Part shown: in pieces, positions 35,188-44,028 of the stretch
Layout of the letters: each line of letters starts with the position of its first letter
Position numbering within the stretch: position 1 is the first letter of the stretch
From: Corynebacterium afermentans subsp. afermentans
GTDB lineage: Bacteria; Actinomycetota; Actinomycetes; Mycobacteriales; Mycobacteriaceae
Assembly (NCBI RefSeq): GCF_030408355.1
Contig: NZ_CP046606.1
Coordinates: 806,001 to 870,000 of the forward strand
DNA: 64,000 nucleotides
Reading direction: 5' to 3'
The notes under the pieces: generated by a model
Told to the model about the DNA's origin: nothing
Database searches by the model: none
The model's input: the letters and a program-made list of their open reading frames with translations, nothing else
Translations under genes and position numbers: made by a program

Positions 35188-35615
35188 TCCCGCCCATCAA
35201 CCTTCCACTTTCCATTCTTCCGGCTCAGAGTATTGAGGGGTCTGGGACCGGGTCCGTAAACCCTTTATGTTTTTCGCGCACAGCGGTTTTTAGCGACGCA
35301 CCCTATAGGTTTTCCGCAGAACCTATATGTGTTTCTGTGCACCCCCATATGTTGTCTGTTTCTAGCGGTATTTCGTTGTACTTTGCGCATCGAATAGTTA
35401 TTTATCGACGACACTCCGTCGAATTCAAGTTCAATGTGTAGTTCCTGGACAGGGTTACTTTTAGTTGTAATCGCATTTTGGCCCGTAGTCGTTTGAGCGT
35501 ACTTAAATAGACGCAAGTGCCTCACACTCGGTGCCCACACTCGGCCGAGCCTGCACTAGTCTGCTATGGGTGTCGCCATACGGCATCCCACGTTGAAAGT
35601 GATCTCGGAGGTCTG
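35188..35615. other. Intergenic stretch before the STAND gene with short repeated words
   Basis: No gene. Between 35260 and 35360 three related words occur (CCCTTTATGTTTTTCG, AACCTATATGTGTTTC, CCCCATATGTTGTC), similar to one at 28246. At 35421-35440 lies a 20-bp word repeated after the STAND gene. A promoter for that gene is expected here but not obvious. Confidence 0.45.
35421..35440. repeat. 20-bp direct repeat, left copy
   Basis: GAATTCAAGTTCAATGTGTA; the right copy at 40160-40179 matches in 18 of 20 bases and the same orientation. The two flank the STAND gene. Confidence 0.55.
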
Positions 35616-38600
35616 ATGTCGCCTAGACCTGGCGGAGAAACAGACAAGCTTGGAAATAGGTACGAGCTCGCATGGGCTATCCGCCATGCCTTATATTGCA
35701 TCGTCGACGATAGACGGGCGTTGACTGCGGAAGACATCGACGCCGAGCTAAATCGAGGTTCCGAGTTCACTTACGACGACGGTCTCGTTACCGAAGTGCA
35801 CCAGTTAAAACGACAGAACGGCACTAGTAACAGTTGGACAGTCAAGGCTCTCGCCGATCAAAAGATCTTCGAGGCGGCTGCGGAGCATGTGGCGGCGGGC
35901 CGAAGTTACCATTTTGTCTCCCTGGTGCCGTGCCGGCCCTTACAAGAATTGTCCGATCGTGCTCGCAAGTCAGATGATCTAACGAGTTTCACCGACTGCT
36001 GGCTTTCTAAAGAGCTAACACCGGTCTTTAACCAATTGGCGGCGGCCGAAATCCTGGGCAATCCCCAGGTGGCCTGGAACACACTTCGCGGAATGCGGTT
36101 CTTAGTTCAAGATGAACTCGACATCGTCCGCACGAACAGTATGCTTGCTGTGTGCAGTCTGAGGGGAGCTAGCGGCGACCTCATATCTCTTGCTATAGGG
36201 GATATCCTTCTCGACAACCTCGGTAAGCGGTTGACTCGAACTGAACTTTTTGCTCTTCTCGCTCAAAGGGGCATCAAGCCACTGGAACCTGGGTCGCATC
36301 TGACGTCGCACCAGCAGGTGTTTAAGATCACGAAAAGCTGGCGTCAGTCCGTTGAACGTGAACTCTTGCAACCACCGATTAAGCGTGCAGAGGCCGCCCA
36401 CCTAGTGGAGGCGCTTGATAAATATCGGATCGGGCTCGTCGCAGGTACGGCGGGAGGTGGGAAGAGTTCCGTTCTCGAACAAACTGCTGCCGCTCTTGAA
36501 TCGGCTGGTGCCGAGGTGCTGGCGCTACGATTGGACCGATGTGGTCCGTTCGCGTCGACTGTCGAGTTGGGGCATCAGTTCGGGTTCGAAGTCTCTCCCG
36601 CAGCCGCTTTGGCGAGGGCGGCTGACGATCGCGACGCCTTCCTGATTATCGACCAACTCGACGCGGTGAGTCTTGCCTCCGGACGTATGCCGGAGAGTTT
36701 CGATGTCGTTATGGATCTCATCGACGAAGCACTGTCAGTGTGCGGAATCCGTGTTGTTATGGCATGTCGCCAGTTCGACATCGATAATGATCACCGTATC
36801 CGCGCATTTGCGTCTCGTACCGACGTAACAACGGTGGAAGTCGACCGATTGTCGAAGGAGGAAGTCGAAGCGGCAGTGACAAGAATGGGACTCGACCCAG
36901 CGCGGTTAAATCCATCACAACTAGCCCTTCTGCAGACGCCGCTGCACCTTGTACTCCTGCAAACGATTTCGACTCAGGCTGACGCGCTGGCCTTCCATTC
37001 GCGCGGATCGCTCTTTGAAGCGTTTTGGGAGCGCAAGCGACAAGCAGTGCGTTCGCGGCGAGTGAATGTCAGATTCAACGACGTGGTCAGTCGGATCGCC
37101 AACGCTGCAAGCGATCTGCAAGCGCTGTCTGTCCCAATCGAGATTCTGGACGATGAGGACCTTATTGAAGACGCCAACGTCCTCGTTTCAGAACACTTGC
37201 TTGCGCAAGACGGCGGTCGCATCGCGTTCTTCCATGAAACGTTTTTCGACTACGCCTTCGCACGTCTGTGGGTGTCACGCGGGGAGTCACTCGTTGACTT
37301 CCTTCTCCGTGACGAGCAGGCACTTTTTCGACGTGCCCAGGTTCGCCAGGTCCTGCAACATCTCTACGAGCGACCGCCGGATCGTTTCCATACCGAGGTC
37401 GAATCAGTACTTACCGCTAACGACATCCGATTTCACATAAAGGAGACAGTCCTTGCCGTCGTAGCTAATCTTCTTGCGCCGACGACTGCCGATGCCGAAG
37501 TGATGGTCCGGATCGCCGCGGGACATCCGGGCTTTGAAGACCGGCTCTGGCAGCAGTTGAGTAGACCACAGTGGTTCAGGCGATTCCTTGAGGATGGTCA
37601 GATTGCTGCTTGGCTCGATGGCCCGAACGAGGGTATGCGGAATCACGCGTTGAATATGATGGCTAGTGCGGTCAAAGAGCACCCGGTATCGATCGCAAAG
37701 CTGTTAGGGGACCGCAAGGCCCAGCCGGAATATCACCGCTGGTTGCGTTGGGTCAGCCGTTTTTCGGATGTCTTTCAGAACCGAGATTTGTTCGATTTGG
37801 TGCTCGAAGGAGTTCGCGAAGGCGCCTACGATGGGGCACAGCATGAACTTTGGCTAACGATGCGCAACCTGCCTAAGCACGAACCACTTTGGGCGATCGA
37901 GTTGTTGCAGGCTCGGCTGATCGATCACGGGGATGCCCTGACGCTTAACGAGGAAGGCAAGGTGACTGTGCTCGGCATGCGAGAGTACAGCGCCGCCGAA
38001 CTCGTTAGGTATACTGCACATGCTGAACCGTTGGCATTCGTGCTGGTCACGGTGCCGTATCTCCGACGAGTCATGGCGAGGACCGCGATCGAGCCTGGCG
38101 TCGACGGCCTGATTCGCGATCTGCACTTCAGCTTTCGCATCAAGGACGATGACTTCGGCAGCTACCGGCTTGATGGCATCCTGCTGGCGGCGTCGGTCCG
38201 AGCGCTGGAGAGTGTGGCAAAGAGCGCCCCTGAGGAGATCCGGTTCCTTCTCGAGGAACTGGCTTCCGATCCCTACGACGGATCGCAATTCTTGCTCTAT
38301 CGAGCATTGTCAGCGGGCGCAGAGCATTTTGCCGGGTGGGCGGCGAGTCTCTTGCTCGAAGGCGGACGTCGTCTCCGTTGCGGCTATATCTCCGATTCCC
38401 TATGGGTTGCACGGGAGCTTGTCCTGGCGATTGCACCACACGTGTCCGACGAAATTCACCAGCGGCTCGAGAAGTTGTTTCGAGATTTGCCCTGCGAGTG
38501 GGGGAGTAACTGCGGCTCGGGACGCTCGGCTTTCACGTTTCTATCCGCCCTGGAAGAAGCGCGGCTTACTACGGTCGGTCAACGACTCCTCGGGGAATAT

Positions 38601-40076
38601 CGACGGAAGTTTGGGGAGGACGCCCCCGCAGAGCCACAGGGAATTACCGGTGGTTCCATCGGTTCGCCGATCGGCCTTGGTGCCGCAAAGAAAATGAGCG
38701 ATTCACAGTGGCTGAGGGCTATGTCAAAGTATGACACTGACAAGACGAATTGGGCGACCTTCACCGGCGGAGCCCATGAATTGTCCAGCGTGCTGGGCAA
38801 TCAAGTAGCCGCAAACCCCGAGCGCTTCGCTAGGCTGGCGCTGCGGCTGTCCCCAGAGTTCAATGCGGCTTACCCCGGTGCGATGCTTAGGGGCTTTGGC
38901 GAGGCCGATGCGAGCGATAGCACCGCGCCGCTGATCTTCGACGCTGTCCGTCACATTGCTTCGCTGGGACAGACAGAAAATGATCGGTGGCTCGGGATGG
39001 CGCTACAAAAATACTACCGCGAAGTGCCGCTTGACCTGGTCGAACTGATTAGAGACAGCGCTGTGCACGCGCTGGATCCGGCCGATTGTTCTCCTGTGAT
39101 CGTTCGGGATGGAACGGACGCACCAAGTGCCGTGGATATGCAATTGAACGGCATCAACACGGCACGAGGGAGTTTGGCCGAAGCTCTCGGCGATCTTTTG
39201 GTCACCGACAGTGACGGCAAGAGAACTGCACTGGTCGCGCCATATCTCAACGCGATGGCCGGCGATCCGGTACTCAGTGTCCGTTCGTGCGTTGCCTACA
39301 CCCTCGCCGCCGCGCTACGGCATGCTCGCCCAGAGGTCATGAGGGCGTTCTCAACCCTGATCAATACTGACGATCGTCTCCTCGCCGCCGGATCTGTTCA
39401 GCATTTGATGGTCTACATCGGCAACGTGAATCCCGAGGTTATAGATCCGGTAATTCAGCGCATGTTGGCATCGGATGATGCCGAAGCTCGTGAGGCTGGT
39501 GGCGCCGTCGCGGCGTTCGCGGCGATGGAATGGGACCGCCCCGATCTTATGAAACAAGCGCTGTCGGGAGACTTTCACGCCCGAAAGGGCATCGCTGAAA
39601 CCTGTGTTCAGTGTGTCGATCGCACTTCGAATGTCGAACTGGCCACGGCGACCCTAACCCGGCTTATGAACGACGAGGCGGATGGGGTGCGTAAGGAAGC
39701 GGCTACTGTGGCGCTTCACCTCCGCGAGCAACCGCTCCAGCCATTCGTTAAACTACTCGCGGCTTTGATCGACTCGCCGGCTTACGAACACGCCACGCCC
39801 CAGTTGCTGGTCACGCTACAGTACGCGCCGGATAGGGTCGATGAACTGGTCTTGAGAGCTGCAAAACGGTTCGTCGATGTCTTCGGGCACGATGCCGCGG
39901 ACATTCGCACCGGCGCAGCGGGAGATGCGCATTACATCAGTGAACTGGTGGTGCGTGGGCTAGCGCAGTGCCGGGATCGTACCCACCGAGCGGAGTTGCT
40001 CGACGTTTTGGACTCTCTCTTAGAGCTTGGCGCGTACGGCATCAGTGAGGCCATAACGGATTCAGAGCGGTTATAA
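35616..40076 (+). CDS. Predicted anti-phage STAND NTPase with N-terminal nuclease (Avs-like)
   Basis: 1486 residues from ATG 35616 (CGGAGG 4 bases upstream). Residues 1-180 fit a PD-(D/E)xK nuclease of the Cap4/DUF4297 or Mrr kind: GNRYELAWAIRHAL, D54/D55, then EVHQLKRQ with Q63-x-K65. A P-loop NTPase follows (Walker A GTAGGGKSS 277-285, Walker B FLIID 342-346, arginine-bearing VVMACRQFD), then a winged-helix-like part (AFFHETFFDYAFARL). About 850 residues of helical HEAT/TPR-like repeats complete it. This is the three-part plan of Avs proteins that detect phage proteins and cut DNA. The family assignment is by layout, not by search. Confidence 0.7.
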   Translation: MSPRPGGETDKLGNRYELAWAIRHALYCIVDDRRALTAEDIDAELNRGSEFTYDDGLVTEVHQLKRQNGTSNSWTVKALADQKIFEAAAEHVAAGRSYHFVSLVPCRPLQELSDRARKSDDLTSFTDCWLSKELTPVFNQLAAAEILGNPQVAWNTLRGMRFLVQDELDIVRTNSMLAVCSLRGASGDLISLAIGDILLDNLGKRLTRTELFALLAQRGIKPLEPGSHLTSHQQVFKITKSWRQSVERELLQPPIKRAEAAHLVEALDKYRIGLVAGTAGGGKSSVLEQTAAALESAGAEVLALRLDRCGPFASTVELGHQFGFEVSPAAALARAADDRDAFLIIDQLDAVSLASGRMPESFDVVMDLIDEALSVCGIRVVMACRQFDIDNDHRIRAFASRTDVTTVEVDRLSKEEVEAAVTRMGLDPARLNPSQLALLQTPLHLVLLQTISTQADALAFHSRGSLFEAFWERKRQAVRSRRVNVRFNDVVSRIANAASDLQALSVPIEILDDEDLIEDANVLVSEHLLAQDGGRIAFFHETFFDYAFARLWVSRGESLVDFLLRDEQALFRRAQVRQVLQHLYERPPDRFHTEVESVLTANDIRFHIKETVLAVVANLLAPTTADAEVMVRIAAGHPGFEDRLWQQLSRPQWFRRFLEDGQIAAWLDGPNEGMRNHALNMMASAVKEHPVSIAKLLGDRKAQPEYHRWLRWVSRFSDVFQNRDLFDLVLEGVREGAYDGAQHELWLTMRNLPKHEPLWAIELLQARLIDHGDALTLNEEGKVTVLGMREYSAAELVRYTAHAEPLAFVLVTVPYLRRVMARTAIEPGVDGLIRDLHFSFRIKDDDFGSYRLDGILLAASVRALESVAKSAPEEIRFLLEELASDPYDGSQFLLYRALSAGAEHFAGWAASLLLEGGRRLRCGYISDSLWVARELVLAIAPHVSDEIHQRLEKLFRDLPCEWGSNCGSGRSAFTFLSALEEARLTTVGQRLLGEYRRKFGEDAPAEPQGITGGSIGSPIGLGAAKKMSDSQWLRAMSKYDTDKTNWATFTGGAHELSSVLGNQVAANPERFARLALRLSPEFNAAYPGAMLRGFGEADASDSTAPLIFDAVRHIASLGQTENDRWLGMALQKYYREVPLDLVELIRDSAVHALDPADCSPVIVRDGTDAPSAVDMQLNGINTARGSLAEALGDLLVTDSDGKRTALVAPYLNAMAGDPVLSVRSCVAYTLAAALRHARPEVMRAFSTLINTDDRLLAAGSVQHLMVYIGNVNPEVIDPVIQRMLASDDAEAREAGGAVAAFAAMEWDRPDLMKQALSGDFHARKGIAETCVQCVDRTSNVELATATLTRLMNDEADGVRKEAATVALHLREQPLQPFVKLLAALIDSPAYEHATPQLLVTLQYAPDRVDELVLRAAKRFVDVFGHDAADIRTGAAGDAHYISELVVRGLAQCRDRTHRAELLDVLDSLLELGAYGISEAITDSERL

Positions 40077-40159
40077 CCGATAGCGCTCGAAAGGGCCGCG
40101 GGTTTCATTGGAGCCAATGTCTCCTGGCGGGAGAGGTTGATCCGATTCGTAACGTGGTG

Positions 40160-40179
40160 GAATTTAAGTTCAACGTGTA
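40160..40179. repeat. 20-bp direct repeat, right copy
   Basis: GAATTTAAGTTCAACGTGTA, matching 35421-35440 at 18 of 20 positions, 83 bases after the STAND gene stop. Confidence 0.55.
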
Positions 40180-40243
40180 ATGCCATCAACGCTCTCTGTT
40201 GCACTTGATTGACTACTCGCTGAGTGCTCACTAGTCTATCCGT

Positions 40244-41011
40244 GTGGATGAACGCACCAAACGACGTGTAGAACTTGAGTTAACCCAAGAGGAAGCGGCT
40301 CGGAAAGCTGGGGTATCTCTCGCCACTTGGCGCCGCTGGGAGTTAGACCCTGGCTCGGTAAGCATGAAAACTCGAGTCGCATGTGAGGATGTCCTCGAAG
40401 CTACTTCGGATTTCGAGCGAGCGCTCTCGAAATCATATGAGGCCTTCGCGGATTCATGGAAAGATTCGTCTACGCTTACGCCGAGACAGGCGTACGCAAT
40501 TAGTCTGCAGCTGGATCTTTGGGCCGACACGGATATCGCGGAGTGGTTGCGGGATCCAAGTGAGCCGCTCCACGAGGTTTCGCCATTCGATCACTTCGAT
40601 CTTCGTGTCATGATGCACGTGGGGGAAAATCGAGCTTGGGCAGAAGGGGTCCGGCAACGGTGTTACGTCGTTTCCGACGAGATTCAGTCCGGAACACTTC
40701 CCTTTGATCGCCCAGGGCCTCTGATCGATGAGATTTTGATCGGAGCGGCTCTCGATGGTGCACAGGGTCTTCTGGAGGATATGCCTGAACTTTTCGCCAA
40801 AATCCCGTCGCGAGATGGCATTTTTGATGATGAACATTTCGAAATCGGAGACGATGACTGGGAAGTAGTAGCTGAAGGTTTTAGTGATGCCTGTGGATCG
40901 GATGATTGGGAAATTCCACTTTGGAAATGGCACCCGCTTCTTCCGTTGGTTTTGACCCGCCGGCCGCCATTTACTTGGTTCGATTTGGGCGGGACCTCCG
41001 GGTCCGGGTAG
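40244..41011 (+). CDS. XRE-type HTH protein with unknown C-terminal domain
   Basis: 255 residues from GTG 40244, preceded by TAGTCT at 40232-40237 (leaderless pattern). LTQEEAARKAGVSLATWRRWELDPG is a Cro/CI-type HTH (about 13-37). The remaining 210 residues are acidic and Trp-rich (DDDWEVVAEGFSDA, DDWEIPLWKWHPLLPL) and I do not recognise them. It follows the STAND gene by 167 bases in the same direction and could regulate it or be a cargo gene of its own. Confidence 0.65.
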   Translation: MDERTKRRVELELTQEEAARKAGVSLATWRRWELDPGSVSMKTRVACEDVLEATSDFERALSKSYEAFADSWKDSSTLTPRQAYAISLQLDLWADTDIAEWLRDPSEPLHEVSPFDHFDLRVMMHVGENRAWAEGVRQRCYVVSDEIQSGTLPFDRPGPLIDEILIGAALDGAQGLLEDMPELFAKIPSRDGIFDDEHFEIGDDDWEVVAEGFSDACGSDDWEIPLWKWHPLLPLVLTRRPPFTWFDLGGTSGSG

Positions 41012-41130
41012 TCCAACAGCAGGGTTGACTGATCTGTTTGTCCCGAATCGAATGCATGGTCTGAGGAGTCAGGGGGGGGGGGCAGGCTATTGGTGACTTT
41101 GGCGACGAAGCGCGATGGGGTTCTTCGCGG

Positions 41131-41406
41131 CTAATCAAGTAGGCTGCGGTACTGTTTTCGCGCTTTCATCGAGTGGATGATGGCTTCGGTACCGTCGTCC
41201 CAGCGAAGCACGACGATCTCGAGCGCGCAGAACTCGTTGCCCTCCGGGTCTTGCATGACCGTCCACACGAGTCCAGGCACCTTGTAGGCGGTGAGTTCGC
41301 GTGAGAACAGAAACTCGATGGCGTAGCTATTTTTGGCTTCGGTGACCCAAGCATCAACCTGATCTTCACTGATCGGCTTCCCTTGTATTGTCTTCACGGT
41401 AGTCAC
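41131..41406 (-). CDS. Small hypothetical protein, 91 residues
   Basis: Starts at GTG 41406 (or GTG 41397). It reads KTIQGKPISEDQVDAWVTEA...GLVWTVMQDPEGNEFCALEI...DDGTEAIIHSMKARKQYRSLL; charged and soluble. Not recognised. It is the only minus-strand gene in this part, divergent from higBA. Confidence 0.55.
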   Translation of the reverse strand: MTTVKTIQGKPISEDQVDAWVTEAKNSYAIEFLFSRELTAYKVPGLVWTVMQDPEGNEFCALEIVVLRWDDGTEAIIHSMKARKQYRSLLD

Positions 41407-41486
41407 CGTAATGTGGAAACGCTGTGGTTGCGTAGGGTGGGAGTGTACTTGCAGTCGAGTGAGCTAAAACTTAACGTTGTGCGTTA

Positions 41487-41515
41487 TTGACGCTTCGCGT
41501 TATGGGGGATAGGGT
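41487..41515 (+). promoter_or_regulatory. higBA promoter and operator region
   Basis: TTGACG (41487-41492), 17-base spacer, TAGGGT (41510-41515), ATG five bases later: a near-consensus leaderless promoter. TAACG-ttgtg-CGTTA just upstream is an inverted repeat and a possible HigA operator. Confidence 0.7.
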
Positions 41516-41520
41516 GAGGC

Positions 41521-41802
41521 ATGATCCAGTCGTTCGGGAACAGAGAAACCGAGCTGGTATTCCTGCGTGAACCAGTTCCGAAACTGGATCCTCGGATCCA
41601 TAAGTCGGCGAACAAAAAACTCCACCAGCTCGACGCTGCTGTATCCCTTGACTCCCTTCGCGTACCACCCGGGAATCGCCTAGAGGCTCTCAAGGGAGAT
41701 AGGAAAGGGACGTTTAGTATCCGAGTGAATGACCAGTGGAGAATCACATTCCGCTGGAAGGGCGCAGGGCCCGAACAAGTGACCATTGAGGATTACCACT
41801 AA
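41521..41802 (+). CDS. higB: HigB-type toxin (RelE superfamily mRNA interferase)
   Basis: 93 residues: MIQSFGNRETELVFL...KLDPRIHKSANKKLHQLDAA...PPGNRLEALKGDRKGTFSIRVNDQWRITFRW, the HigB/killer-protein signature. It would cut mRNA on the ribosome. Eight bases separate it from higA; toxin before antitoxin is the usual order for this family. Confidence 0.9.
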   Translation: MIQSFGNRETELVFLREPVPKLDPRIHKSANKKLHQLDAAVSLDSLRVPPGNRLEALKGDRKGTFSIRVNDQWRITFRWKGAGPEQVTIEDYH

Positions 41803-41810
41803 GGAACGCC

Positions 41811-42116
41811 ATGTCGAACAAGCTGTACCCGCCGATCCATCCTGGAGAGATTCTCTTAGAAGACTTCGTTGAAGGATTCGGAATCACTCAGCACAAGCTT
41901 GCCGTGTCTATCGGGGTTCCGCCTCGCCGTATCAACGAGATTGTGCACGGTAAACGTGGAATCACGGCTGACACCGCTCTTAGGCTCGGAAAATATTTTG
42001 GGGTGGAGCCGATTTTCTGGATGAATCTGCAGAACCAGTATGAAATTGAGCTGGCGGAAGATAAGGCCCTCGCCGAGATCGAGCGGATTCAGCCGGTCCA
42101 GGCTGCCTCGGCGTAG
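41811..42116 (+). CDS. higA: HigA antitoxin (XRE family)
   Basis: 101 residues: PPIHPGEILLEDFVEGFGITQHKLAVSIGVPPRRINEIVHGKRGITADTALRL, the HigA HTH with the HPGEIL start. It should neutralise HigB and repress the operon. Its end almost touches the hydrolase pseudogene, so it marks the right side of the accessory region. Confidence 0.92.
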   Translation: MSNKLYPPIHPGEILLEDFVEGFGITQHKLAVSIGVPPRRINEIVHGKRGITADTALRLGKYFGVEPIFWMNLQNQYEIELAEDKALAEIERIQPVQAASA

Positions 42117-42119
42117 CGC

Positions 42120-42941
42120 CTAATCCGCGTCCCCGGTGCTGGTCGGGACGTGCCGCGCGAGGAAATCCAGCTGCTGCGACACGTTGCGTTCGAAGGCGTC
42201 GCCGACGTAGATGTCGAAGTGCCCGCCGGGCTGCATGCACACCTCTCCCTACGGGGCTTTGCGCACGTGCCGCAGGGTGGGGCCCGGCGGCGCCAGCGAA
42301 TCGTCTTCGCACACCGCGAAGTGCCCGGGGCACTGGATCTTCCGGGAGTCGCGGCCAGGGAAGTAGCGCACGATGTCGGCGCCGAAGCGGGCGGTGATGC
42401 CGGACGGCGTCTGTTCTCCCGGCGGGATCAGCGCTTCGATGCCGGCGACCGAATCCGGCGAGGTCATCAGCGCGGCGATCTTGGCCAACACCTTCCGCGG
42501 CAGCGCGAAAGTCGAGGCGAACCCGTCGGTGAACGGGCACTGGGAAATCACCGCCGCAACCCGCGGGTCGCGCGCCGCGGTGCGGATGACGTGCCCGCCG
42601 GCGAACGAGGTGCCCCACAGGACGATCCGGTCCGGGTCGACGCCGTCGAGAAGCTTCGCGTATGCGATGGCGTCGCGCCAATCCTCCAGCTGCCGGCGCA
42701 CCGAAAGCAGCTGGCGCGGTTCGCCGGGGCTCGCGCCGAAGTGCCAGTAGTCGAACACCAATCAGCGGTAGCCGGCGCTGCTAAAGCGTTCGGCGAAGGC
42801 GTCGAGACGCATCTGGCGCACCCCGCCAAGGCCGTGAGCCATCACAATCATCGGCCCCGTGGTGGGGGCTGAGTCGGGTACGTACAGCCACGCGGCGCAG
42901 GATTCGCCCCCGGAGGGAAAGGTCACGTCGGTTCTTGGCAT
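42120..42941 (-). pseudogene. Alpha/beta hydrolase broken by two in-frame stops
   Basis: One continuous frame from ATG 42941: TDVTFPSGGESCAAWLYVP, MIVMAHGLGGVRQMRLDAFA, then TGA at 42762-42764 before LVFDYWHFGASPGEPRQLL. The nucleophile motif LWGTSFAGGH follows, then TAG at 42249-42251 before PGGHFDIYVGDAFERN (catalytic His region). The frame resumes intact on both sides of each stop, so these are point mutations (or sequencing errors) in a recently active gene. Confidence 0.82.
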
Positions 42942-42961
42942 AACCCGGTCTAGGGCGGGCT

Positions 42962-43405
42962 CTAAGGAATCTGGGGACGCTTCCTCGTCGACTTCAACTC
43001 CGAGCGACGCTTCTTCGCCTCTCGACGGCGCCGCACCGAGCCCCTCGTCGGCTTCGTCTTCCGGCGCGGGGGAGGCGGCGGGGCGAGCGCCTCGCGTAAC
43101 AGGGCGGCCAAACGGCTGCGTGCCTCGGCGCGGTTGCGGATCTGCGATCGCTGGTTCGACGCGGCCACGGTGAGGACGGTGCCGTCCAGGCGGTGCTCGA
43201 GGTTGGTAAGGGCGCGGTGGCGTTGGGCGTCGGTAAGCGATGCGCACGCGGCGATATCGATTGAAAGCTGTACCTTGCTGTCGGTGGTGTTGACGCCCTG
43301 GCCGCCCGGCCCCGACGATTTGGCGAACCGCTCCGTCAGGTCGGCGGCGGCGATGACCACGCCGCCGGGGATCCCCGGGCCGGGCGCGATGGTCAGGTCG
43401 TTCAT
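42962..43405 (-). CDS. arfB: Alternative ribosome-rescue factor / peptidyl-tRNA hydrolase ArfB
   Basis: 147 residues from ATG 43405. SSGPGGQGVNTTDSKV holds the GGQ that hydrolyses peptidyl-tRNA, followed by a basic tail (RRRREAKKRRSELKSTRKR) that enters the empty mRNA channel. TAATGT seven bases before the ATG suggests a leaderless start. It rescues ribosomes stalled on non-stop mRNA. The hydrolase pseudogene follows 20 bases downstream. Confidence 0.92.
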   Translation of the reverse strand: MNDLTIAPGPGIPGGVVIAAADLTERFAKSSGPGGQGVNTTDSKVQLSIDIAACASLTDAQRHRALTNLEHRLDGTVLTVAASNQRSQIRNRAEARSRLAALLREALAPPPPPRRKTKPTRGSVRRRREAKKRRSELKSTRKRPQIP

Positions 43406-43426
43406 GCCGCCCACATTACGTCTGAG

Positions 43427-43714
43427 CTAAGAATCGCGATAAATCTCGCGGTGGTGGCCTATCGAAAGCGCCGCGATTGTGATCGTGCCTTCATCAATGA
43501 GGGCGAGGATCCGGTACGCGCCGACGCGATATCTCCACTCGCCGGAACGATTTGCGGAGAGCCCTTTCCCAAATGCGCGCGGGTTGGTGCAGCCGTCCAA
43601 ATTCTCTTTGATCCAGGTGGCGATGAGCCGCGCGTCGAAGCGGTCCATCTTCTTCAGCTGCTTGCGTGCACGGGCCGTGAACTCGACTGTGTAGTGACCC
43701 GATGGTGCCATCAT
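43427..43714 (-). CDS. relE: RelE-type toxin
   Basis: 95 residues (ATG 43714 or 43711): SGHYTVEFTARARKQLKKMDRFDARLIATWI...GKGLSANRSGEWRYRVGAYRILALI...IGHHREIY, the ParE/RelE fold with the usual R/Y/H end. It starts 7 bases after relB, so it is co-translated with it. Confidence 0.9.
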   Translation of the reverse strand: MMAPSGHYTVEFTARARKQLKKMDRFDARLIATWIKENLDGCTNPRAFGKGLSANRSGEWRYRVGAYRILALIDEGTITIAALSIGHHREIYRDS

Positions 43715-43721
43715 CCGGGTG

Positions 43722-43937
43722 CTACGTATCGAGATCGGCGAGAATTTCATCCAGGCTGTACCGCTCGCCGGTGTCGTGCGCGATGGCGTCTCGAAGCTCC
43801 TGCAGATCATGCGCATCTTCAATCTTTTCCATGATCGCATTGCGGGCGAAATCGGAAAGAGTTACGCCCTCGAAGCGTGCGTACTTACGTACGAGCTCTG
43901 CGTCGTTGTCATCCATCCGAATCGTCATCGTAGCCAT
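43722..43937 (-). CDS. relB: RelB-type antitoxin
   Basis: 71 residues: MATMTIRMDDNDAELVRKYARFEGVTLSDFARNAI, a ribbon-helix-helix domain, then a helical toxin-binding tail. It neutralises RelE and represses the operon. AAGGGGTA precedes the ATG. Confidence 0.88.
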   Translation of the reverse strand: MATMTIRMDDNDAELVRKYARFEGVTLSDFARNAIMEKIEDAHDLQELRDAIAHDTGERYSLDEILADLDT

Positions 43938-44028
43938 GGTTACCCCTTTGATCAGTGTGAATACACTGTATTCGGCAGGTGTTCGATGTGCAACGGGTGA
44001 GGCGGAGCCCGTCGCAAAACACCTGCGC

